From: Jaapia argillacea MUCL 33604
Lineage: Eukaryota; Basidiomycota; Agaricomycetes; Jaapiales; Jaapiaceae
Length of the DNA stretch: 64,000 nt
Direction: 5' to 3'
Assembly: GCA_000697665.1 (NCBI GenBank)
Contig: KL197726.1
Location: forward strand, 18,011 to 82,010
Within the stretch, counting starts at the first letter, position 1; each line of letters begins with the position of its first letter. Positions 20,898-32,283 of the stretch are shown piece after piece. Both the position numbers and the translations under genes were made by a program. Under the pieces are notes generated by a model. That model was not told the origin of the DNA, searched no databases, and saw only the letters and a list, made by a program, of their open reading frames with translations.

Positions 20898-23326
20898 ATG
20901 GAGAAGAAGTCAGATCCTGACAGTAACCCAAATACGCGAGTCTCCGATATTGTGGATACTCTGGTCAGCGATGCGTTCTCCAAGGCCCGGACAGCGTTAC
21001 ACATGTTTCACCCACCGAATTGGGATGACTTAGAGGCAGCTTGTGCCTTGTGCGATGAGGCTGTCAGAGTGTCAGAAGGATCAGAGCAATCGTTAGAGGT
21101 GGGGGAACTGTCAAGAGATCTCTTCGCCATAGCGCAGAATTATCATAACATCGACGACATCACCCTCATCGCTGGTCGTCAAGAAAGCTTCATCGCCAAA
21201 GCGTCTCCCACTTATCCTGGCTTGTACCTGCGGCTCGGGTTTCTGGGTGATCTGTATGCGCGTCGAGCGGAACTTAGGTTGCTGGTCGCTCCTGACGACG
21301 AAGACCTATCTTTCGTCTCAGATATCGATGACGAGCGTGAGGCAGCGAAGTATTGGAAAGCTGCACTCGCAGTGGCACCACTTGATCATCCCATTCGAGC
21401 GGGATGGTTGAGTCGGATGGGCAGGATGATCATTCGAGGATATTATGATCCACGGCTCGAGGTTCAGCGGACGCTCCCTCGTCTCGAGGAGGCCATCGCA
21501 TATCAGGAAGAAGCTGTACGCCTCATATCTCGAGACGATCCTGATTATGATGTCATCTCCTTCGGCCTTGCCATAGCACATGGGCATCGAGCCGCTGCTC
21601 AGAAGCTCCGTGTAGATCCCACCTCTATGGACCCCCGAAATCTCCAACCTAGCTACGTTGGCGCGGCCATAACATATCGCCGGTTGGTGTCCCCTAGTGT
21701 AGGACATATCAGATCGAGCGTGTCTTCAGGTCGCGACATGGGGGATATGTTCTTTCACACTGATCCGACGATTGCAATTATTGGCTACGCTCGAGCAGTT
21801 CAACTTTTGGTGCAGCTCGCTTGGATCGGTATGGACGTTCATGACCGACATGAGCAATTGGTTGAAATTGCTAGTGGGACCACCAGTAATGCAGTGGCTT
21901 GTTGCATCCAAAACAGTTGGTTTGAACGGGCCATAGAGTTCCTGGACCAAGGTCGCTCGGTGTTATGGCAGTCAGCCTTGCAAATTCGCGCGCCCCTTGC
22001 CGAAGTAGAAGCTGTACAGCCCAAACTGGCCGAACAGATGCGATCCATATCTGAGCAGCTCCGATCCTCTGCGTCTGACGATGCCTCTCGTCGTGAGCAA
22101 CTTGCTATGGACTGGGAACGACTCATGGGTCAGGTGAAGTCGCTCCCCGGGTTTGAAGGCTTTCTTGACCCTCCGCCATACCGCACCCTCGCCAGAGCAG
22201 CCTCTCATGGTCCCATTGTTATCGCAAACATATCTTCATTTCGATGCGATGCCCTCATTATACCTTCAGAAACAGCCGCCATCATCCACGTCCCCCTCTG
22301 TGATGTGAGCCTTGAGCACGTCCAGAAACTCGCCTCAAAATTGAAGGAGTTGTTGAAACTCAGCGGGAGGACCTTCAGAGGAAGTGACCGAGGTATGCGG
22401 GTTAAGCAGAAAAGCCTAGTAGATGAGGATACTATCCTATCACGCATACTTGCTGATTTATGGGACAAAATCGTGTCTCACATTCTGGATGCTCTTGATC
22501 TTCGAGTGCGTCTTGGGCTCTTTACTTTCTTCAATACTAACATCTTTACCACTTTTGCCAGAAGAATCTGCTGAATGGTCCTCGGCGACTGTTTTGGTGC
22601 GCCACAGGTCCGCTTTCGTCCCTTCCACTCCATGCTGCCGGGAAAGATGGAGTGAACGCGATGGATTTTATCGCTTCTTCATATATCACCACTCTTAGTT
22701 CCCAACTCCGGGTCTCCAGGCAGTCTTTTAAGCCTCCTCACATCCTTCTCGTCGCTCTGCCTCATACGCCAGGCGCGTCCCCCCTCCCATGCGTTCAGTC
22801 AGAATTGACTGCAATCCAGCGGGTAGTTGAAGGGTACGATGGTGCCACTGTGAGCATCCTATCTGATCAAGATGCGACAGTCAAAACTGTCGAACACACA
22901 CTCGGAAATGCCCAATGGGTTCACTTCATGTGCCATGGCGTTCAAGACGGGCTTAATAGTCGTTTCCTCCTTTATGATGGCCCCCTTCCCCTTCAGTTAG
23001 TCATGCAGCAAACGGTAAGGGACGCTGAGCTTGCCTTCCTCAGCGCTTGTCAGACCGCCGCCGGCGACACTCAAACTCCAGACGAGGCGATTCATCTGGC
23101 AGGAGGGTTGTTACTTGCAGGATATAGTAGCGTCATCGCCACATTGTGGTCGATCGACGATAGCGATGCACCAAATGTCTCTGAGATGTTTTACGAAAAG
23201 CTGGAAGAGGGGCATCGACTAGAGGTGGGAAAAGCTGCAATCGCCTTGCATGCATCGATACAGGATTTACGTGCGCGTAGACTGGCGCCAACTCGATGGG
23301 TACCATTCATTCACTTAGGCCTATGA
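20898..23326 (+). CDS. TPR-like CHAT caspase-like protein (CHAT gene 2)
   Basis: Model join(20898..22505, 22562..23326), 790 aa. The first ATG in frame is at 20898 (MEKKSDPDSNP). The intron has a textbook branch site (TACTAAC). The helical N-terminal region (about 530 residues) is TPR-like but shorter than in CHAT gene 1, and there is no C2 part. The CHAT domain has His about 661 (FMCHGVQDG) and Cys about 699 (FLSACQTA), with the downstream ATLWSIDDSDAP segment as in gene 1. The two genes share the intron position and the 765-nt last exon, so they are paralogues. A probable cysteine protease of clan CD; target unknown. A cut-off copy of its start lies at 16864. Confidence 0.9.
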
Positions 23327-23593
23327 CTCTGCAGTTACCTCGCAGGCATAACCGACAGAATGAGACTTTCATTACCATTGGAAGAGTAATGTGCGTAGTA
23401 TTGAAGTCCAGCCAGACTGCAAGTCGATATCAAAGACGGACACAGAAACCACCTTCCCCCAGAGTCCCACAGTAAAAAAAAACAGCCATTGCGGTACGTA
23501 TCCAGAGCAAAATAAGCATAGATCTTGGTTCTATGGGACAGAACGACAGTCAGCGGGATAAAACAAGATGGTCAGTGAAGCAGAACTCACCAG

Positions 23594-25407
23594 CTAGTAA
23601 GCTGTACTCTTGTGACGTTGGTGTTCCGGCCTTCTCCTTCCAGCGGTCGGCGGACGTGTATCGTTGCTCACAACACTCCGCTCTTTGTGCGCGGTAAGCG
23701 CTGATTGCGCCGACATGTTCTTAGCAATATTGTTTGGGAACGATCTGCTTGTAACCCGTGCCTTGGTGACATCTGCGTACGAGTGTTGTTTCGGTCGGTG
23801 TGGTTGTGAGGTGGGGATCGAATCGGAATATATCAGAGTAGGGGGTTGTGGAAGGGGGAGCGGCGATGGCTGGGATTGGGGTTGTGGCTGAGTCCCTGCA
23901 ACGTCCTCACAAATGATATGGGTGACTAGGGGAGCGCTGAGGTTCTGTCCAGTCAGTGGTGCTTTCTTATTGACGGCCGCCGGTGTTGGAGGAAGCGATG
24001 GAGTCGTTTTGACGATTTCGGCGAATGAGGGCCTATCGCCGATCAGAGGTGTGGAAGATGTCGGTTTCGATCGACGAGACTGTGATACTTTACCGATGGA
24101 GTGTTTGTCGGGGCCATCGGAAGGTAACGCGTGGATTACCTTCGGCGGCATTATGTCTTCAGTAAAACCAGGCCTATGTTCGGACGAAATAACAGGGGAT
24201 TGCGTTCCGCGCATGACCTCCCTGGAAAACGTGACTGGTGGAATATTGAACATCTTGATATCCAGCTGAACCGTTGTTCTGGACACAACGGTTTCGTCCT
24301 TGGAACCGACTGAACCGGTGGGGTGAGTGAAAACATCAACCACAGGAAGTAGCGGAACTGACCTTCATAGCGAGTCCTAGCAGACTCCCTCGACCTCTTA
24401 ACCTCGTTCTTCAGCTCATCGTTCTCCATTCGCAAATTCCGGATAGTCTCCTCTTGGTCAACAATCGTATGTTTCAGCTGTTTGACACGGCTAGGTTCCT
24501 CCAGTGCAGGATTCAAGTGCTCCTCTACATCCTCCGTCACGGTTTGACCATCCAGGTCATCCAAATGTTCCTCCAGACTGCGTCGGATATGTCCCGTCTC
24601 TTCCAGATGCTTCCGCAAGCATCGATCGATCGCCCCCCGATTTATACCCCGAATCACAGGTCCTCCAAAAGTCAACTCAAAAGTCGATCGGATCGCCCCA
24701 GACGCGAGCTCAGCGGCCTTCGCTGATTCAAAAACGGCCTCAGTCCCATGAAAGCGCTTTAGGCACTCTAGATGGACGAAATTCTTCACCCTCGCGAACC
24801 TAATCGCTTCCGAATCCTCCGCCGAATGGCTGACTAGATTCTCTCGAGTGCGAAAGTCGAGATCAATACCTTGGGGCAAAAGTCTGACCAAGTTGCTCCA
24901 AAGTTGACCCACAAACCACCAACAGTTGAACGTCCATAGATTGTAGTGACGGGAAACCTTGGTCGTGATGTCGAGGAGGGTAGCAAAACGGTCGATGGAG
25001 ATGGACGAGCAATCTTTTAGGACGAGGGTAGCGACGGGGTTAAGATCATCCGGGGTTGGGCTGCGATCATCTGAGATCTTGACTGTGTCCTTTCTGGTCG
25101 AGGTGCGATTTGGCCCAAGTACAGTCATCCAAGAGTCCGTGTCACGTTCGACGCGAAATGTAGCGGTGGTTGCGCCCATGCGAAAGGTCAGGATAAGATA
25201 CTCATGGGAAGGCACAGGCAGGATCTTCCGATGAGCAGGTTTCTTCCCCCACTTCATCTCATGGAGGTGAAACCGGTCGACCTTGTCACGCTGAGCTTCG
25301 CTTGAGAGAGCCCACTTGACGAACCTTTCAGCTTCAATCGAATGGGTTTCTTGTGGTCGCAGTTGTTTTCGGACGGATGGAAGGTCAAAGAATCGGAAGG
25401 CCGCCAT
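23594..25407 (-). CDS. FNCWWF-family protein A (unassigned, possible papain-like/LRAT-like fold)
   Basis: Model complement(join(23594..24309, 24363..25407)), 586 aa, phase consistent. I do not recognise the family by name. A globular part of about 260 residues contains PSHEYLILTF (His 68), FRVERDTDSW and YNLWTFNCWWFVGQLWSNL (Cys 162). A coiled coil follows (about 305-345, heptads such as LRMENDELKNEV). The last 230 residues are Pro/Ser-rich with PSFAEIVK and SYADVTKARV. A paralogue lies at 38.2 kb with the same three parts and the same 94-residue spacing from His to Cys. A His before an Asn-Cys helix start recalls permuted papain-like folds (LRAT, PPPDE); that is inference. Confidence 0.75.
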
Positions 25408-26102
25408 TTTGGTCGAGGGATACTACAGAAAGAGTAGAACGGCGTCATAGAGAAATTACAGTATGTGTGAAAAGCACTCACATTCTAAGCCGCTCGCTAG
25501 GAGTATTGAAGGTGGACCCTCGAGATGGGTGGATGGAGATGATAGTTATAGGGCTCGTACAGAGGAGTGTTACGCATCCTGATACCTATCTCAGTATCTC
25601 CGCTGGATTGCATCTCCAAGCGCCCAAGATGTCAGCTGAGGCAGCTATATGCTAAATACACCCAAGGCCCGCCTCGTGGATGAGAACGGCGTTCATGATT
25701 TGGCCAGTAGGCATTCAAACATCGTACATTGACTTCGGAGAGAAGCAGGTAGCCAACCGTAGCCAACCGTCGGTACAAAGCTAAGTGCGACGAGCTGCGA
25801 CGCCGGTCCGATGGCCGGCGCTTGTTGGGTCACTAACCAACCTTCCCAACCTTCGTTCTTCATCTCAGTAGTTCATCTAAATCTACGTACGGTGCGGTAC
25901 GAACCAGCGGAATATTGATCATTTCTTGAATTGGTCCCTGAAGTTTGAAAACTGGGATGTCCAACCAAATCGGCGATGGATATGAAGATGATACTTGTAA
26001 TGATACAACACAATTAGTCTACCTTGCCAAATGCAAGCTCCAAACAACCGGACAGTCTACTTCGAAAGGTAGAGGGAGGAAAATCCAACAGGACCACAGA
26101 CA
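25408..26102. other. intergenic
   Basis: No gene seen. GTAGCCAACC occurs twice in a row near 25750-25770. It holds the promoter of the FNCWWF gene on one side and the 3' end of the carrier gene on the other. Confidence 0.4.
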
Positions 26103-27410
26103 TCATGAATACACATCGTCCACTACAGCGCCTCGATACGACTCAAACAAGTTCGTCGCTCGCTCGTAGACTGCAAACACAACTGCTTGACCAGGTGCAA
26201 CTCGCAATATACGAGGAGTAACGCCTCTATAGAAGGATTGGATACCTTGTTCTTGACGCCACATTCGTCGAGTGATTTCGAGTATACGTCGATAAGATGA
26301 CTTGCGAGGGTCCAGTCGCGACTTCTGGAGACCTGTGAAACCCTCAAGACGTGAGGAGACTGTCTCGATAGAGAGATTTAACTTACGGGTCTTTATTGCG
26401 TCAATTGGTGCGTTTATGACCGGACCAACTGCACCAGAGATGAAACCGATGACCATGTGTTGGTACGAGGGAAGCTCTTCAAGGTCAGGCTGACTTTGAG
26501 CAACAAGGTTCTTCAATCCTTGATATACGGTGAAGCTCGTGCCTGAGAGAAACCAGAGCCAGTACCGAAAACGTAACATTCGCACCAAACGAAGAAAAAA
26601 CAAGAGACCTCTGAACTGAACAACGATCATCTTCATAGCGCAGCGAGCTGTAGCATCGTACCTTGGTTAGTCGCCTGGCGAAGCGCGGTAAGACCCACAC
26701 CCCGGTATAGGGCTGATAAACCTTCTTCTCGGACGACAGTGTATGCAGTATGAGGGGCGCTTCGATATCGGAGGACTTCCAATGGGCCACTCAAAGAGTG
26801 GTGCTGGGCTTGTAATCGGATCCTCACAACTTCCATAGGGGTAACGATGAGAGCGGCTTCAGTTACGCCGGCACCCAAACCAGCTACGCGAGCGCATATG
26901 AGACCATAATCGACCATGCATGAGGAACAATACATACCAAGGAATGTGTCTCCCAAGGTGCTCTTCCCGGGTACTCCACCCGCCAACCATCTCTTGTATA
27001 CATCAAAGCTTGCGAACCGTACCGACATCTTTGGCACAATGCCAACCAACGATTGATTCAACCCTCTATATAGCGCTCGGGGAGTCTCTCTGGATGCGAT
27101 CCGAACAAGAGTAGATATGAATCCTCGAGCTTTTGCCTAAGACATATGGACGGTCTCAGTGGTTCCAAACAGGTCTGACGAAATGAATCGCCGACTTACG
27201 CCAGGTCTACGACTTGATCGCGCCAGTTGCATGCGGACTTTGACAGTATCAAACGGCTGGCAACTGAGCTGCAGTAGAACAGCATGATCCACTGAACATG
27301 GGATCGATCGTATAAGGATCACTCACCGCCTCCACTGCACCTGCTATACCGCCAGCCATGATATGGGTGGTGAACCCTACTGGTTTCTTGCGGCCAAAGG
27401 TGAATGGCAT
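26103..27410 (-). CDS. SFC1: mitochondrial succinate/fumarate carrier
   Basis: Model complement(join(26103..26332, 26387..26542, 26662..26883, 26938..27136, 27200..27268, 27327..27410)), 319 aa, all phases agree. It belongs to the SLC25 family: three repeats, each starting with a Px(D/E)xx(K/R) motif (CQPFDTVKVR, VTPMEVVRIR, NAPIDAIKTR). Family-specific stretches match yeast Sfc1/Acr1: MAGGIAGAVEA, IGIVPKMSVRFASFDVYKR-like, AGLGAGVTEAALIVTPMEVV, RQATNQG and RVAPGQAVVFAVYE. The yeast protein exchanges cytosolic succinate for matrix fumarate and is needed for growth on C2 carbon. The 54-nt intron 26333..26386 has no stop and keeps frame; its retention would insert 18 residues right after the third signature motif, so the spliced form is the functional one. 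Confidence 0.92.
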
Positions 27411-28310
27411 GATCCCAGTAGGGCTCCTCGTCGACTTGGTCTTGGGTTAAAAGTTGAAGGTCCGGGTCGATAAGTAGCCTTGGTCATTCTCACTGCTCAC
27501 TAAATCCCTGTGAAGATTTGTCGAGGCATCTCACACGAATTTGTAGTGGATGAATGCCGTGCCATTCCGAAGCCGATTGCTCTCCGCCTCCGATACCTCC
27601 AGGTCAACTCGAGCTTGTTGAGTGCCTCGCCTACGCAGAGAACTCCGGATACTGTATGACTGGAGAAACAAATCCGGCGCCCATTGCGAAATCAAACAGC
27701 TGCAGGAGATGTTGTGGTACACCATGAAATTGAAAGGCTAAATTTGAGGTAACCGGCCCGGCTGCCGGCAAGCTTCGTCCGACCAATCAGAGGTGTCCAG
27801 TGAACTTCGCTTCAGCCACCTGACGTTCTGTGCACTGGGAGTCTTGGACTTGTTTCGAAAGTTTTCGTTCAGATACTTATAATTGGCGCTCAGGACCCAT
27901 TGGCCAAGGTCGGATTCGACAATATCACAACGACACCTGCTCACTTTCTACTCCATTGGCCAACTTCCCTCGTTGCAGGCTCCCATTACCGTCTCCCTCC
28001 GACGCGAATGATTTCCGGTTTGCTCGAGGCGTCTATGGGAGAGCTCCTGTGCGTTCCTGTATCCCAGGCAACTCTGATAATATTTTTCGCGATATTTGAC
28101 GAATATACGATCCGTCCGGCGTATCTTTTGTTCGTGCTATCTTCCAGTCAGCTGTTGCGTCGCTGGTGGATCATCTTTGTTTATCGATTCGTCGTATTAG
28201 TCGGGAGTTTCTTGCACCCAGGTCGCCTACTCGGACGAACTGTTCGATGTACACGAAAGACCAGGTCTATCAATTAGGGAGTCCCAAATCAAGTTTCATC
28301 ACATCCACAT
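27411..28310. other. intergenic
   Basis: No gene supported. A 125-codon plus-strand frame at 27900-28277 is hydrophobic in places but has no signal or known motif. The left part must contain the carrier promoter. Confidence 0.4.
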
Positions 28311-28752
28311 CTACCGCTGAGTTGTACCCGACGTGGCCATGCATCCACTAGTCCCTTGCAAAATGGCTTGGTCGCACTTGCTTTCGACGGGGGCGCCTCC
28401 AACACAGAAGGTGGACCCAGAAACTAAAAGCCCATACTACACAGTCATACAGCATGCGTAAGTATCTCGAGCATTTTAATGACAACATAGCACTGACCGG
28501 CTCGCCGTATGTGCAATTGTTGTATGTTCCGGGGTTTGCATAGGATTGGTAGAAGCAGGTAAACGTTTCGGCGGCAGCGTCACAAGTCCAATGATCCAAT
28601 ATCTCATAAGATACAGGTTGGTTTTTAACGACTGGCGTGGTTGGTTCAAGGTCATGGACAGGGCATAGGAAACATTCTGCTGCGTCGACTCGAGTGAAAA
28701 ACGCAAGAAGCAGCGACGCGACAAGAGCGAGGTAGAGCGTTGGACGAGACAT
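28311..28752 (-). CDS. small cysteine-rich secreted protein (family member A)
   Basis: Model complement(join(28311..28436, 28498..28752)), 126 aa. Signal peptide MSRPTLYLALVASLLLAFF..VDA. The mature protein has eight cysteines: CFLC, WTC, FTC, NNC in exon 1 and FCVG, KC, GC in exon 2. It ends SGTTQR. Exon 2 is exactly 126 nt as in members B and C, and uses a TAG acceptor that is not the nearest one, chosen because only it keeps phase and the LVSG motif. The 5' leader has a likely intron (donor GTAAGT at about 28817). Extracellular, function unknown. Confidence 0.85.
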
Positions 28753-28875
28753 GGTGTCGTGTTGAACTAATCAAAATGTCAAGCAAGACTCGGTGGTGAG
28801 GGAGCAATTACACTTACCTGTGATGAGATCTCTGGGTCCGATACCTTTGGCTTAGATTAGGGAGAATATGCAAGA

Positions 28876-28914
28876 CTTTATAGTAGCGCCATCTTGACAG
28901 CGAGGGATTCGAAG
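28876..28914 (-). promoter_or_regulatory. shared promoter of secreted-protein gene A
   Basis: In gene orientation this is CTTCGAATCCCTCGCTGT followed 13 nt later by a TATA box (CTATAAAG). The same pair lies upstream of B and C, and the first box alone upstream of D. Confidence 0.6.
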
Positions 28915-29705
28915 ATGCATCGTACCGGAGCCGGAACTCATCTGAAGCAAGCATTCGTGGTTTGTGAGCGGGAGGCGAAAGATTCACAAGTGCTGAGAGA
29001 ACTTATGAGATGTACGGAGGTTTTTGACACCAAAACCGTCAGCTATTCTCGAGGTATATAATCCAAAAATAGGCCAATAAATTTCTTCCTCCATAGCAAC
29101 CCCCGGCCTGGCGTTATGGAGAGACTCTCGTGTTCCAACTGTAACCTGAGGCCTGAGGGTAGTGGTGAGAACTCCGCTGGGCCACTTGCTCAGTGCCGTA
29201 GCACTCGGCTGACGAGGAGTTTGCTGAATACCACTGTGACTGGATTGCCTTATCTAGGCAGGGATTTTAGGAGATAATCAGCACCAAGGACACAAGCCCA
29301 GAGCTCAAAGCCATGGCGAATTAACAACATGATGAAGCTGAAGCGAACCTGTTGGTGTGAAGTTTGAAAGCGCTCATCTCAGGGCAATCGGGCTCGTAGC
29401 CTGCGAGGTTCAAAGGGCTTGCTTGGTGGAGAGTCTCTGTTCAAGTTTGTGATCAATATGCGTTGTTCATCCTCCCTCTGAGTCCCAGTGACTACCTAAA
29501 TCTACACTCGAAGTGGAACTTCATTCTCGCCACCATACTGATTTTATTGGGCCGTTCGTTGTACGACCTCTCTATGTTATTGTCGACAAGGCAAGGCCCT
29601 TACGCTTTCACTATTAGGCTGGTCGCACCAATCAATTCGCGCCACTCTAAAATCAACTCGTCCGCCCCGTCTGTATACACCGTTCCCCAATCACCGCACC
29701 CACAT
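28915..29705. other. upstream arm of duplication unit A; no gene
   Basis: About 28950-29090 aligns with 30340-30460 and 32330-32450 (for example ATCCAAAAATAGG in all three), so the tandem unit includes several hundred bases upstream. I see no gene in the remainder. Confidence 0.55.
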
Positions 29706-30151
29706 CTACTGAGTTGTACCTGAGGGGGCGCTACATCCATTTGCTCCTTGAAAAATCGCTTCATCGCACTTGTTTTCGCGGACTGCGTCTCCGACACAGA
29801 AGTTCGATGGTCCAGAAACCAAAAAACCTGTCTACAAGTCCACGGAAAGTGCGTCAGTATCCCAAGGATTTCTGAAGACGTAACGCTGACCTCTCCGCTG
29901 TACGTGCAATCGTTGTATGTTCCTGGATCTGCGGCGGACGGGTAGAAGCAGCTGAGAGTTTGGGCGGTAGAGGAGCAAGTCCAATGATCCAAAGTCTCCC
30001 AAGGTCCCGGATAGTCTTTCGTGGTTGGTGTGTTGACGTCCTCGAGGTCTTGGGTAGGGCATAGGAGACAATATGGTCCTTGAGCGTCGACTCGAGTGCA
30101 GAGTACAAGAAGCACGGAAGCGATGAGAGATAGATAGAGGTTACGCGACAT
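29706..30151 (-). CDS. small cysteine-rich secreted protein (family member B)
   Basis: Model complement(join(29706..29831, 29891..30151)), 128 aa. Start chosen at MSRNLYLSLIASVLLVLC because it gives a clean signal peptide ending VDA, as in A and C. Mature part: YCLLCPTQDLED, WTC, LSC, NDCTYSGE, then FLVSGPSNFCVGDA, KCDEAI, NGCSAPSGTTQ. It has eight cysteines at the family spacing, probably four disulfides. The 5' leader probably has an intron ending in CGCCAG just before the start. Function unknown. Confidence 0.85.
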
Positions 30152-30276
30152 CTCCTGGCGTTTAATTAGAGAATTCGCCAAGGGGTTCTCGGCGGCGAGG
30201 GCTCAGCTGAACTCACCTGTTTCGATATTTGGGTAGTATTCCTTTGGCCTACCTGGATCAAAGGAAAATGTGAAAG

Positions 30277-30305
30277 ATTTTATAGTGAGAGCGAGGGATT
30301 CGAAG
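30277..30305 (-). promoter_or_regulatory. shared promoter of secreted-protein gene B
   Basis: Box CTTCGAATCCCTCGCTCT and TATA box CTATAAAATC, here only about 2 nt apart because the spacer found in A and C is lost. Confidence 0.6.
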
Positions 30306-31689
30306 GGCTTATCCAGAGCCGAAACTCGTGTACGGTGATTTTTTAGTGAGAGCGAAATATTCGCAAGCTCTGAGAGAGCGGATGAGATGGAAGAAAGAGG
30401 TTTCTGTCGCGAAAACCGCAAGTCATACACGGCTCATAACATCCAAAAATAGGTCCACCGACAGGGCAACCCCTGTCTGCCGCTATGGAGCGGTTGAAGA
30501 GATCCTTAGCTTCTGAACGTAGCCTTATGGTTCGTGGTGAGAGTCTGCTGGGTCATTTAGTCAGTGCGGTAAGAGCCGGCTGACGAGGGGATTTCATGAA
30601 CACACTACTTAAGCCACGGTCCCGAGAGAAACTGTGCCTAATCTTTGAGACGAGACAGCATCGACATTTGATGAGGTTCCCACATGCACGGAATGACGGC
30701 AAGGGGGTTCAACCCTGGGTTCATCCATTACAAAACATAGTGCCTTTGCAGCCTGACCTCGATCATATCGTGACGAAGGGTTTCATTGGCGAGACTTCTA
30801 GCCACCACTGTATTTCTGAGCGGATGTCCAGGGTTTGAGATGGGGGGTTGTTCCGAGTCCCTTGAACCCAACGGCATTACGGGGTATCTGCTAAACGGTC
30901 AAAGTTGGAAGTAATAACTGATGAATTAAAGGGACTCACGCATTCATCGCATGGGATCACCTACAGTGATTTCCTTTCGAAATATATTTGCATCCTTCCT
31001 TGTAGAATTCTCTGAGGTCAGCGACAATCCGACGACTTGCGAGGCTGTGTCTTTCTGAGTCGGGATTTGGGCGAGTAACCTCCAAGCTCAGACTGGGAGG
31101 GATGAAAAGGTGAGCTGGATGGCTTGGAACTGATTAGTATGCGAGGGAAGTTTCTTAAGCTATGTAGGAAGTGAACTGAGGGAGTGGGGGGTAGGTTGCC
31201 GGCATGATTTGCTGACCACCATCGAATTACGGTCATAACCGGAATCTTCAATCAGCTGGGCGTCCATGAAAACGCCATTACCACCTAACTTACGGGATAC
31301 AGAGCCTGCCTTGTCCATCAATCGCGGGTCTGCGACTATGGGATACAGGAGAAGAGCACTTAAGCGGATGTGTTGTTCGAAGCGGTATCATCAAGGATAT
31401 TGAGGTTTTTTCGTTTGGCGGATAACAAGGTTTGTTCAACCTCTAGACGACAAGGTGGACCCAAGGGTTTGAAGGATGATCTCAATGGGTCTCAACCAAC
31501 TTGAAGGAGTCCCGAGTTCTCGCGTCACGTGTACTCCCTCTGCGTCTCTCAACATCACCTCACCACTTGACAGTCACCCCGAACGCAAGTCTTCAGTGAA
31601 TACTTTGACTATAAGTAGGTCACATTGATACGAGCCGATTCGTGTGTGGTAAACCTATCGGCCGGGGAAACCCAGACATTTTCCGTTCC
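30306..31689. other. intergenic and repeat flank; no gene
   Basis: The first 150 bp are the duplicated upstream arm. The rest, to the 3' end of member C, contains no frame that I can support. Confidence 0.45.
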
Positions 31690-32132
31690 TCACTGAGTTG
31701 TACCAGAAGGAGCGCTACATCCATTCGCCCCTTGGTAAATTGCTTCGTCGCACTCGCTTTCGCGAGTTGCGCTTCCAACACAGACGTTCAAGGGGTTAGA
31801 AACGAAAAAGCCGGTCTACAAGTTCATGCAGTGTGTGTGAGCATCCCAAGTATTTTTGGCGAGGGAACACTGACCTCGGCGCTGTAGGTGCACTCGTTGT
31901 ATGTTCCAGGATCTGTGGAGGACGGGTAGAAGCAGCTGAGTGTTTGGGCAGCCGAGTCGCAAGTCCAGTGATCCAAGACCTCATATGTGACAGGTTTGTT
32001 TTTCTTGACTGGTGTGGTTGGATCAAGGTCATTGACGGGGCACAGGAGGCAATATGGCTGCGCGTCGACTCGAGCGCAGAACAGAAGAAGCACGGCGGCG
32101 ATGAGAGCGAAATAGAAGTTTGAATGAGCCAT
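31690..32132 (-). CDS. small cysteine-rich secreted protein (family member C)
   Basis: Model complement(join(31690..31815, 31875..32132)), 127 aa. Signal peptide MAHSNFYFALIAAVLLLFC..VDA, then QPYCLLCPVNDLD, WTC, LSC, NECTYSAE, and exon 2 with FFVSNPLNVCVG, ECDEAI, NGCSAPSGTTQ. Closest to member B. The 5' leader probably contains an intron with a GC donor (CAG|GCAAGT at about 32186) where A and B have GT, and an acceptor TCTAG just before the start codon. Confidence 0.85.
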
Positions 32133-32245
32133 GGCCTAGACAACTCGTTGAAGGTTTTTCGGATGCGAGGTCTGAGCGAACTTGCCTGTTACGATACCTC
32201 GGTACGATATTCACCTTTGGCTTAGGTCTGACCAGAACATGCGAA

Positions 32246-32283
32246 ATTTTATAGGGGCCATACTGACAGCGAGGGATTCGAAG
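32246..32283 (-). promoter_or_regulatory. shared promoter of secreted-protein gene C
   Basis: Box CTTCGAATCCCTCGCTGT and TATA box CTATAAAATTTC, 11 nt apart. The box is identical to that of A across all 18 positions. Confidence 0.6.

Larger units (their letters stand above)
16906..20935. repeat. tandem duplication unit 2
   Basis: The second copy of the unit described at 13050, running through the second oxidase into the start of the intact CHAT gene. The 16906-19160 part is diverged and holds no intact gene that I can support. Short frames such as 17583-17951 and 18437-18985 are only parallel open stretches in the repeat. Confidence 0.8.

Noticed and set aside
27900-28277. 125-codon frame near the carrier gene
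   Set aside because: No recognised motif, and the sequence shows none of the intron-exon structure of neighbouring genes.
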